This document shows, one piece after another, positions 1 through 4,776 of a DNA stretch of 6,169 bases. Origin of the DNA: Saprospiraceae bacterium (GTDB lineage Bacteria > Bacteroidota > Bacteroidia > Chitinophagales > Saprospiraceae). Numbering within the stretch: the first letter of the stretch is position 1; each line of letters begins with the position of its first letter. The position numbers and the translations under genes are program-made. The stretch covers positions 1-6,169 of the forward strand of contig JALVEF010000005.1 in the NCBI GenBank assembly GCA_027031185.1, written 5' to 3'. Under the pieces are notes generated by a model. It saw only the letters and a list, made by a program, of their open reading frames with translations. It was not told the origin of the DNA and did no database searches.

Positions 1-15
1 TGTTGCTCCGCTTTT

Positions 16-34
16 GGGGCAAGTAAGTGCGGGA
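16..34 (+). repeat. 19-bp direct repeat, copy 1
   Basis: GGGGCAAGTAAGTGCGGGA occurs here and again, identical, at 330-348. A 13-base part (GTAAGTGCGGGAC, 23-35) occurs inverted at 240-252. The first direct copy and the inverted copy therefore bracket the terminal-inverted-repeat element and its pentamer tail. Confidence 0.8.
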
Positions 35-57
35 CAAGTAAAGCTTCTCTATTCCCT

Positions 58-190
58 TTGCCGTCGGCTTCAGCCGACGGGGAGAGAGAGCTAAAAAATT
101 GGGGCTTTAGCCCCGCTTCCGGGCCTATTTTCGGGGCTGATGCCCCTTTTGTTTTGATGCCTTTGTCCCGTCGGCTAAAGCCGACGGCAA
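58..190. repeat. Terminal-inverted-repeat element, copy 1 (MITE/BIME-like)
   Basis: This 133-bp unit begins TTGCCGTCGGCT and ends AGCCGACGGCAA. Positions 58-81 and 167-190 are reverse complements over 24 bases with one mismatch. Each end is itself a hairpin (61-80 with loop TC, 168-187 with loop AA; 9-bp stems). Two further GC hairpins lie inside: GGGGCT/AGCCCC at 101-114 and GGGGC/GCCCC at 133-146. The unit recurs at 603-736 in the same orientation. I counted about six differences, most of them in the A/G-rich spacer 83-100. No target-site duplication is visible. This is consistent with a non-autonomous mobile repeat or REP-type structure, but no family name can be assigned from sequence alone. 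Confidence 0.8.
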
Positions 191-240
191 TGCAATGCAA
201 TGCAATACAAGGCAAGGCAATGCAATACAAGGCAAGCAAG
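187..240. repeat. Pentanucleotide tandem run (GCAAT/GCAAG/ACAAG), tail of copy 1
   Basis: Directly after the first element are ten consecutive 5-mers of the form RCAAK (four GCAAT, then ACAAG, GCAAG, GCAAT, GCAAT, ACAAG, GCAAG), followed by a partial CAAG. The first unit overlaps the end of the element. A shorter, differently ordered run follows the second copy, so the tail seems to be part of the repeat unit and to vary in length, as expected of slippage. Confidence 0.8.
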
Positions 241-252
241 TCCCGCACTTAC
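240..252 (-). repeat. Inverted part-copy of the 19-bp repeat
   Basis: GTCCCGCACTTAC is the exact reverse complement of positions 23-35, and its first-strand core also pairs with 337-348 (12 bases). It can therefore form a stem with either direct copy, but not with both at once. It lies immediately after the pentamer run. Confidence 0.75.
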
Positions 253-317
253 ATGCTTTGCCTGGTTTTGGCTTTGCCCCTTCCCGCTTATGCTTTTTGC
301 AAGATGAGCGGTATATC

Positions 318-334
318 GCCCCGCTGTCCGGGGC
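318..334. repeat. GC-rich hairpin overlapping the second 19-bp repeat
   Basis: GCCCCG (318-323) pairs with CGGGGC (329-334) around the loop CTGTC. The right arm is shared with the start of the second 19-bp repeat. There is no T-run after it, so it does not look like an intrinsic terminator in either direction. Confidence 0.55.
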
Positions 335-348
335 AAGTAAGTGCGGGA
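330..348 (+). repeat. 19-bp direct repeat, copy 2
   Basis: This is identical to positions 16-34 (GGGGCAAGTAAGTGCGGGA). The spacing between the two direct copies is 314 bp, so recombination between them would remove the first terminal-inverted-repeat element and its pentamer tail. Confidence 0.8.
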
Positions 349-382
349 TTCCCCGAAGCGAGAATACAAGAATAGCTGGAAA

Positions 383-410
383 TGACCCCGAAGGGGTCAA
401 ATGTTTATTG
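383..410 (+). repeat. GAA-loop hairpin plus AATGTTTATTG, unit 1
   Basis: TGACCCC-GAA-GGGGTCA forms a perfect 7-bp stem (383-399) and is followed by AATGTTTATTG (400-410). A second unit with the same layout lies at 450-477. The two stems differ at three of seven pairs, and every difference is compensated on the other arm, so the base pairing itself appears to be conserved. I infer a REP-like dispersed repeat or a site recognised as folded nucleic acid. Confidence 0.7.
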
Positions 411-428
411 CCGGCGGCGCAGCCGGTG
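409..428. repeat. GC hairpin between the two GAA-loop units
   Basis: CCGGC (411-415) pairs with GCCGG (422-426) around the loop GGCGCA, and two G-T wobbles (409/428 and 410/427) could extend the stem. It sits between the two hairpin plus AATGTTTATTG units and may belong to the same composite repeat. Confidence 0.45.
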
Positions 429-449
429 GCATCGGAAAAAGAAGGATAA

Positions 450-477
450 CAACTCCGAAGGAGTTGAATGTTTATTG
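450..477 (+). repeat. GAA-loop hairpin plus AATGTTTATTG, unit 2
   Basis: CAACTCC-GAA-GGAGTTG (450-466) is followed by AATGTTTATTG (467-477), identical in layout to the unit at 383-410. The stem changes relative to that unit (T-A to C-G, G-C to A-T, C-G to T-A) all keep pairing. The next hairpin (478-492) begins directly after this tail. Confidence 0.7.
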
Positions 478-492
478 AACCCTTTCAGGGTT
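478..492 (-). repeat. TTC-loop hairpin AACCCT/AGGGTT
   Basis: AACCCT-TTC-AGGGTT forms a 6-bp stem. Read on the opposite strand its loop is GAA, so it is the same structural type as the units at 383 and 450 but inverted. It abuts the AATGTTTATTG tail of the unit before it, giving a head-to-head pair as in BIME-type repeats. Confidence 0.6.
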
Positions 493-502
493 CTGTCCAC
501 TT

Positions 503-560
503 TTGAATCTTTGGCCCCACATTCCATGCGGAGCCAGTAAGATTCAACCACTTCGTGGTT
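503..560 (-). repeat. Compound stem-loop and second TTC-loop hairpin
   Basis: TTGAATCTT (503-511) pairs perfectly with AAGATTCAA (539-547). Inside, TGGC (512-515) can pair with GCCA (533-536), with a two-base bulge. The end of the right arm is shared with a further hairpin, AACCAC-TTC-GTGGTT (546-560). Read on the minus strand the order is GAA-loop hairpin and then GAATCTTA, resembling the GAATGTTTA that follows the plus-strand GAA hairpins. This supports one repeat family present in both orientations. Confidence 0.55.
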
Positions 561-602
561 TTCCATACTTGCCTTCTGGCGGGATGTAGTATTAAATAAT
601 GA
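561..602. other. Unstructured spacer between hairpin cluster and second element
   Basis: Only a weak GCC/GGC pairing (571-573 with 578-580) and an AT-rich stretch (590-600) are visible. There is no promoter, gene or clear repeat. Confidence 0.5.
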
Positions 603-736
603 TTGCCGTCGGCTTCAGCCGACGGGGCGAGAGCACAAAAAAATTTGGGGCTTTAGCCCCGCTTCCGGGCCTATTTTCGGGGCTGAAGCCCCTTTTGTTT
701 TGATGCCTTTGTCCCGTCGGCTAAAGCCGACGGCAA
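603..736. repeat. Terminal-inverted-repeat element, copy 2
   Basis: This is the second, same-orientation copy of the element at 58-190, one base longer (134 bp) and about 96% identical by eye. The outer hairpins are at 606-625 and 714-733. The inner hairpins are kept, and GGGGCTGAAGCCCC here is the perfect form of the inner hairpin that has one change in copy 1 (GAT for GAA). It ends about 90 bp before the start codon of the OmpA-family gene, so it lies within or beside that gene's promoter region. Confidence 0.8.
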
Positions 737-775
737 TGCAAGGCAATGCAATGCAAGGCAAGGCAAGGCATGCCT
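733..775. repeat. Pentanucleotide run, tail of copy 2, ending in a palindrome
   Basis: Seven 5-mers follow the second element (GCAAT, GCAAG, GCAAT, GCAAT, GCAAG x3; 733-767), against ten after the first copy. The run ends in the 10-bp palindrome AGGCATGCCT (766-775), nine bases before the probable -7 element of the next gene. The -33 region of that promoter would fall inside the repeat. Confidence 0.7.
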
Positions 776-783
776 AAAAAGTG

Positions 784-791
784 TAACTTTG
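784..791 (+). promoter_or_regulatory. Probable Bacteroidota -7 element for the OmpA-family gene
   Basis: TAACTTTG matches the Bacteroidota -7 consensus TAnnTTTG at every fixed base. It ends 34 bases before the ATG at 826, which would give a leader of roughly 25-30 nt. No TTG-type -33 element is visible upstream, because that position is occupied by the pentamer run. An activator or a weak promoter is therefore possible. Confidence 0.5.
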
Positions 792-825
792 CCAAACCAT
801 TGTTAATGGGCAAACATAATGTACT

Positions 826-2724
826 ATGAAACTATCCCGCATGCTCCTCATCACCGGGCTGCTGTCCGGCTTCACCGCTATTGCCTGCGCACAACAAACC
901 GTCCGAATCGAAGGCTGGGTGTATGAAGACAATGGCCGCGGATATATCCACGGCGCCGATGTCTATTTGTTTACCAGCCACATGGCACAAGTCGCTGAAA
1001 CCCAAACGGATGACGAAGGCCACTTCGTTTTTGATGCCGACGCATCAAAAACCTATATCGTGCGCGCTGTCCACAAATTTTTTGAAACCAAAGAAGTACC
1101 AGTGGATCCGGCGCACGCCAACGAGCATGGCAAAATCTTCCTGAAAATGCCCGTCGAGCGCAAGCCCGGCTACATTTTTGACGTCACCCTGGCCGAACCG
1201 CGCCCTGCCCCCGGCGCCCCAACTAATTCTGTCTCCGGTGCCACTATCGAAATTTATAATAATACGCGCGATACCATGGAATATGTGTCGGAGAATCACC
1301 CATCGCCGTACTTTAAGTTTCCTTTTGAGCAGGGCAACCATTACACGGTCATGATTTCCAAAAAAGGCTATATCACCAAACAAATAGAGGCCTACGTCAA
1401 TGTCCATGGTTGCATCATCTGCATTGACGGTGTGGACAATGTCAAGCCCGGTGTCGTGGACAATCTCACGGCCGGCCATCAACGCGGCACCCTCCTGGCC
1501 AATATCGAATTGCACCCCGTCAAAATCGGGCAAAAAATCCCCGTCGGCCCGCTCTATTACGAGAGTGGCAAATACAAGGTCACCGATAACATGCACAAAG
1601 CCTTGCAGGAAGTCATCAACCTGATGAAAAACAATCCGTCTTTGATTCTCGAACTTCGCTCGCATACCGATTGTAGGGGCGATGCTGACTTCAATAAAAA
1701 GTTGTCTATTAAGCGGGCCCGCGCCGCTGTCAAATACATCCTTGAACACAGTGACATCCCCGAATACCGGCTCAAGGCCGTGGGCATGGGCGAGTCCCAA
1801 CCCGTCAAAAAGTGCAAGGATTGCCGCCATTGCAGCAAGCGTATCCTGGCCATGAACCGCCGCACTGAACTGGTCATCACCGGCATCTTGCATAAAACGC
1901 CGGTCAAGCTCCCGCTCACCAGGCTCAAAGAAGAGGAACGCATGGAAAAACTGACCCGGGAAGTTATGTTCGGCGAACAAATTGTCGTGCCGGCAGGTGG
2001 GGAACTGCCGGAAGAGCTCAAAAAGCAACTGGAAGCCGAACAACAAACCGCCGGCGCTCCGGAGACGGACAACAGAACACCTGATGCCCCGCCGGCAAAC
2101 CATCAACCCGCTCTCGAAAGTAAGGTGCCGGAAAAGGCCCCGCCCGTGACCGGTGTGGACAAAAAAACGGGTAAGGAAAGCAGTGCAAAACCACACGTGC
2201 CCGAAGGGGACGTAAACTCTTCCATTTCTCCTCCAAACAGGGATGCGAATCGGCCGTCCGGTAACGCACCAAGTGTGGACAGCCTGGAAGCCGCCCGACG
2301 TCGTGCTGAGAAGGTCTTTGCGGACAAGCAGCTTCCCGATGCGCCTGACCCGGAAGTTCAGCACTTTCAGCGGGATTTGCCAGAACCGCCCAAAGAAGGG
2401 CCCAAAGATACCAGGGCCACGCATGCAGTGGAAAGTGTCAATCTGGCGGAAGTGGATCTGGAGCACGAGGTGCCGGCTATAGAACCGGACTATACCGGCT
2501 ATTCCATTGAAGTGAAGCGCACCAGCTATGCACTGCCCCCCGGCTCCAAGCTGTTCAACCGCTTTTCCGAGCTGTATTATTACAAGCGGCCCAATGGCGA
2601 TTACTGCTATTTGACCGGCAAATTTGCTACGCGCAAGGTGGCCGACCTGGCATTGGAATATGTGCGCAAACAGTGGGGGAGTGCCCGCCTGGTGCTATTC
2701 CGCAATGGCAAGCCCGTGGACTGA
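826..2724 (+). CDS. OmpA-family envelope protein with carboxypeptidase-regulatory-like N-terminus and probable SPOR-like C-terminus
   Basis: This 632-residue exported protein probably ties the outer membrane or periplasmic structures to peptidoglycan. Residues 1-22 are a signal peptide. Ala-Cys-Ala before Gln23 suits signal peptidase I, although Cys21 also makes a weak lipobox possible. Residues 25-110 resemble a carboxypeptidase-regulatory-like beta-sandwich, and a second sandwich-like stretch spans about 130-200. The OmpA C-terminal domain covers about 240-352. HTDCRG carries Asp282, and LSIKRA carries Arg297 at the same 15-residue spacing as the diaminopimelate-binding Asp/Arg of E. coli OmpA; NRRTE (344-348) closes the domain. 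Residues 370-550 are charged, Pro/Glu/Lys-rich and probably disordered. Residues 556-632 (from YTGYSIEV to FRNGKPVD) resemble a SPOR domain; this is the least certain part. Cysteines cluster at 196/199 and 330/333/336. The start fits the signal peptide. An ATG at 819 is out of frame. The exact role is unknown. Confidence 0.85.
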   Translation: MKLSRMLLITGLLSGFTAIACAQQTVRIEGWVYEDNGRGYIHGADVYLFTSHMAQVAETQTDDEGHFVFDADASKTYIVRAVHKFFETKEVPVDPAHANEHGKIFLKMPVERKPGYIFDVTLAEPRPAPGAPTNSVSGATIEIYNNTRDTMEYVSENHPSPYFKFPFEQGNHYTVMISKKGYITKQIEAYVNVHGCIICIDGVDNVKPGVVDNLTAGHQRGTLLANIELHPVKIGQKIPVGPLYYESGKYKVTDNMHKALQEVINLMKNNPSLILELRSHTDCRGDADFNKKLSIKRARAAVKYILEHSDIPEYRLKAVGMGESQPVKKCKDCRHCSKRILAMNRRTELVITGILHKTPVKLPLTRLKEEERMEKLTREVMFGEQIVVPAGGELPEELKKQLEAEQQTAGAPETDNRTPDAPPANHQPALESKVPEKAPPVTGVDKKTGKESSAKPHVPEGDVNSSISPPNRDANRPSGNAPSVDSLEAARRRAEKVFADKQLPDAPDPEVQHFQRDLPEPPKEGPKDTRATHAVESVNLAEVDLEHEVPAIEPDYTGYSIEVKRTSYALPPGSKLFNRFSELYYYKRPNGDYCYLTGKFATRKVADLALEYVRKQWGSARLVLFRNGKPVD

Positions 2725-2730
2725 TGTCCA

Positions 2731-2760
2731 ATTAAAAATTAAAAATTAAAAATTAAAAAT
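2731..2760. repeat. 7-bp tandem repeat ATTAAAA, 4.3 copies
   Basis: Four perfect ATTAAAA units and a partial AT lie six bases after the OmpA-gene stop codon. Read from the minus strand they give repeated T5 runs directly after the hairpin at 2759-2786, so they form the U-rich tail of the lipoprotein gene's terminator. Perfect short tandem units like these are prone to length change. Confidence 0.85.
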
Positions 2761-2786
2761 AGTAAATGGCAATGGCCATTTGCTAT
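2759..2786 (-). terminator. Intrinsic terminator of the lipoprotein gene, overlapping its stop codon
   Basis: ATAGTAAATGGC (2759-2770) pairs with GCCATTTGCTAT (2775-2786) over 12 bp with a single G-T/A-C position and a four-base loop. On the minus strand the stem is followed by several T5 tracts from the ATTAAAA repeat, as in an intrinsic terminator. The lipoprotein stop codon (2783-2785) is part of the first arm. On the plus strand the hairpin also follows the OmpA gene but has no T-run after it, so its effect in that direction is doubtful. Confidence 0.65.
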
Positions 2787-3349
2787 TCGGGAGTGCTGCT
2801 GTTGACCAGCTTGACCTGGACGTCCTGCGGATGCTGCCCGCCACGTGCGGCCCATACCATGGCAAAACCGGAGCGGTTGACTGCCCATTTGCCATTGAGC
2901 GGTACGTAATCACTGTCAATGTAGAGCGCGTTATTCGGCGTGTCAAACTGCCAGCGGCCTTTGATGTCCTTGCCATCCGGTGTGGCGCCCGTAAAACCGC
3001 CCTTGGGGTCAAACTTAAGCCAAACGCCTACATATCGCTTGAACACTTGTTGATCCAACTGGGAGATGGCAAACTGGGGCAGCCAATAGTCCGTAGTGAA
3101 GAACTCAATCACGTTATTGGACGGGCCGCCGGCTGCGGCGGACTGACCTTTGTACGATTTTTTGCCCTGCGGCAAATCTTCTTTGGATAGCGCAATAGTA
3201 TCGTCCGCTGCCGACTGGGAAGTGGTGGCTGCTTTGGTATTGTCCTCCTTTTGGAGGGTTGTGGTTTCAGAGACGGGCTCTTTGGTTTTGGTGGTTTGGC
3301 ATTGGGCCAATACAAGGCCAAATAGGAGCAGGAGCAGAAGCTGTTTCAT
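2783..3349 (-). CDS. Small lipoprotein of unknown function
   Basis: This 188-residue protein begins with a typical lipoprotein signal (MKQ, then a run of leucines), ending LVLAQC with Cys17 as the probable lipidated residue; Gln just before the Cys is tolerated but not ideal. Residues 18-75 are Thr/Lys/Ser/Glu-rich and probably a flexible tether. A compact domain follows at about 78-185, rich in aromatic residues and alternating strands (for example VWLKFDPKGGF, GRWQFDT, LYIDSDYVPLNGKWAV, GFAMVWAARGG). That pattern recalls lipocalin-like beta-barrel lipoproteins of Bacteroidota, but I cannot assign it to a family. The gene is convergent with the OmpA-family gene and divergent from tilS, so it is probably transcribed alone. 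The ATG start is fixed by the signal peptide. The localisation (membrane-anchored) is far better supported than any function. Confidence 0.75.
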   Translation of the reverse strand: MKQLLLLLLFGLVLAQCQTTKTKEPVSETTTLQKEDNTKAATTSQSAADDTIALSKEDLPQGKKSYKGQSAAAGGPSNNVIEFFTTDYWLPQFAISQLDQQVFKRYVGVWLKFDPKGGFTGATPDGKDIKGRWQFDTPNNALYIDSDYVPLNGKWAVNRSGFAMVWAARGGQHPQDVQVKLVNSSTPE

Positions 3350-3377
3350 GGAAGTTGATTTTTCCGGTTGTGGCGCG

Positions 3378-3385
3378 CAAAATTA
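3378..3385 (-). promoter_or_regulatory. Probable -7 element for the lipoprotein gene
   Basis: On the minus strand this reads TAATTTTG, a full match to the Bacteroidota -7 consensus TAnnTTTG, 28 bases before the ATG at 3349. No convincing -33 TTG is visible at the usual spacing. I saw no equally good match on the plus strand for tilS in the same 74-bp divergent gap. A GTAAC/GTTAC inverted repeat (3398-3402 and 3408-3412) lies in the gap, with unknown meaning. Confidence 0.4.
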
Positions 3386-3423
3386 AGCGCTATTTCGGTA
3401 ACTTGTGGTTACTTTACTGTCCG

Positions 3424-4776
3424 ATGGAGGATCTGTTAAAAAGCGTAGATGCCTATTGTGCGGAGCATAAATTGTGCGCTCCCGGGGATGAGATTGTCGT
3501 GGGTGTGAGCGGCGGGGCGGACTCCGTCGTGCTCCTGGACGTGCTCCGGCGGCTTGGCGTGAAGCCGATCGTGGCCCACGTCAATTATCAACTGCGCGGT
3601 GCCGAGTCGGATGGCGATGCGGACTTTGTGCGCGAACTGGCCGCCAAATGGAACCTGCCTTTTTACCTGAAAACAGCAGACACGGCCCGGTTGGCCAAAG
3701 ACCAAGGCCGCTCCATTCAGGATGTGGCCCGTCAAATCCGGTATGATTTTTTTGAAGAGGTTCGGCGCCTGACGGGCGCCGACAGGATAGCGGTAGCCCA
3801 TCATCGCGACGATGTCGCCGAGACGGTCTTGTTTCGTTTGGTGCGCGGGACGGGGATCGAGGGGCTCCGCGGGATGCAGCCCTTGCACGGGCATATCATC
3901 CGGCCTTTGTTATTTGTCGCCAGGGACGAATTGCTGGCCTACGCGCGGGCGCGGAAGCTGACCTGGCGGGAGGACAGCAGCAATGCCTCTACCAAGTACG
4001 CCCGCAATTTTATTCGCCACAAGGTGATGCCACTGCTCCGTGAAGTCAATCCGGCCGCTGTGGATAATATCATACGGAACACCTTGATTTTCAGAGAGAT
4101 AGAAGCTATGGTTAAGAGTGAAGTGTCGGAGTTTAAGGCTCGCCATGTTCAGGCCGATGCCGGTCAGGTATCTATTGATTTAGCGGCATTGCGTGCCACG
4201 ACGGCGCCCGTGACCCTATTGCACTACTTGTTGGGAGAATATGGTTTCTCACCGGCTCAGGTGCGGGATATTCTGGCGCCGCATGAGAGCGGCAAGGTCT
4301 TTTTGTCAGCAAATAAGCGGGCTGTGATTCACGGGGACCGCTTGTTGGTTACGGATTTGGCCGGGGGGACGTCGCCGTCGTATATGTTGGAGAAGTGGGG
4401 GCAAACGGAACTGCAAACGCCTGATTTCAAGCTATCCTGGGAAATCAAAACCTACGGAGGGGAGGAGGTGCCGCGGGAGCGGGACACGGTATGGTTGGAC
4501 GCCGGCGCCATGATTTTTCCTTTGACCTTGCGCAAGCGCCAGGCCGGCGATTGGTTTTGTCCCTTGGGGATGGGCGGTCATCGAAAGAAAGTCAAAGACT
4601 ATCTGACGGATCTGAAATTGTCATTGCCCGGGCGCGAGAAAGTATGGGTGCTGGAGACCGCAGAGCGGAAAATCTGCTGGGTGGTCGGCTATCGTCCGGA
4701 TGAACGGTTTAAGGTGCACGGAGGGACAACGTCCGTCCTGATATTGAAAAAAACGCCGCGTGAAGAGCCTGCTTAA
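3424..4776 (+). CDS. tilS: tRNA(Ile)-lysidine synthetase
   Basis: TilS uses ATP and lysine to change C34 of the CAU-anticodon isoleucine tRNA to lysidine, so that it reads AUA and is charged with isoleucine. It acts in the cytoplasm and is normally essential. The 450-residue product has the N-type ATP-pyrophosphatase P-loop SGGADS (29-34). It also has the family motif HHRDDVAET (126-134), in which Val131 replaces the usual Gln, followed by RLVRGTG. NFIRHKVMPLL lies further on, and a complete C-terminal TilS domain spans about 367-447 (RQAGDWFCPLGM, KVKDYLTDLKL, WVVGYRPDERF). The length is normal. The frame is open further upstream to 3259, but that extension overlaps the lipoprotein gene and has no TilS character. 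The start at 3424 places the P-loop at the usual distance from the N-terminus. The following gene overlaps its end by 17 bases, which suggests coupled translation. Confidence 0.95.
   Translation: MEDLLKSVDAYCAEHKLCAPGDEIVVGVSGGADSVVLLDVLRRLGVKPIVAHVNYQLRGAESDGDADFVRELAAKWNLPFYLKTADTARLAKDQGRSIQDVARQIRYDFFEEVRRLTGADRIAVAHHRDDVAETVLFRLVRGTGIEGLRGMQPLHGHIIRPLLFVARDELLAYARARKLTWREDSSNASTKYARNFIRHKVMPLLREVNPAAVDNIIRNTLIFREIEAMVKSEVSEFKARHVQADAGQVSIDLAALRATTAPVTLLHYLLGEYGFSPAQVRDILAPHESGKVFLSANKRAVIHGDRLLVTDLAGGTSPSYMLEKWGQTELQTPDFKLSWEIKTYGGEEVPRERDTVWLDAGAMIFPLTLRKRQAGDWFCPLGMGGHRKKVKDYLTDLKLSLPGREKVWVLETAERKICWVVGYRPDERFKVHGGTTSVLILKKTPREEPA

Larger units (their letters stand above)
1..825. other. 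Gene-free repeat island upstream of the OmpA-family gene
   Basis: This 825-base stretch has no credible gene. The open frames in it are short, run through the inverted repeats and pentamer runs, and have repeat-derived composition. What it holds, in order, is: a 19-bp repeat (16-34); a terminal-inverted-repeat element (58-190) with a pentamer tail (187-240); an inverted part-copy of the 19-bp repeat (240-252); a GC hairpin (318-334) beside the second 19-bp copy (330-348); a cluster of small hairpins (383-560); about 40 bases without clear structure (561-602); the second element copy (603-736) with its tail (733-767); and a probable promoter (784-791). I infer an accumulation site for non-autonomous repeats, in the manner of REP/BIME or MITE sequences. 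No transposase gene is present in the window. Confidence 0.75.

Noticed and set aside
58..449. Several open frames of 64-105 codons on both strands in the left repeat island
   Set aside because: They run through inverted repeats and pentamer runs, and their translations are repeat-derived (for example alternating Cys/Asn/Ala/Met). No promoter or family signal was seen.
58..767. CRISPR array
   Set aside because: There are only two long copies separated by about 410 bp, and the short hairpins vary in sequence. There are no regular spacers and no cas genes.
1..825. tRNA, riboswitch or other known RNA gene
   Set aside because: No cloverleaf, T-loop GTTCGA-type motif or known riboswitch core was found. 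The structure present is short hairpins.
1045..2466. Long open frame of 473 codons on the minus strand opposite the OmpA-family gene
   Set aside because: It is the antisense of a well-supported coding region with signal peptide and OmpA motifs. Its translation is rich in Phe, His and Arg without any recognisable domain, as expected from a C-rich sense strand.
2725..2782. Replication origin at the AT-rich repeat
   Set aside because: The AT repeat and the skew change are suggestive, but no DnaA boxes (TTATNCACA) are seen and the AT repeat is explained as a terminator tail. The skew change is kept only as a finding.
3259..3423. Upstream extension of tilS by 55 codons
   Set aside because: It overlaps the 5' part of the lipoprotein gene antisense and adds residues with no TilS similarity. 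The start at 3424 gives the usual distance to SGGADS.
3350..3423. tilS promoter on the plus strand
   Set aside because: The closest matches to TAnnTTTG (around 3410-3417 and 3391-3398) each miss fixed bases, so no site is called.
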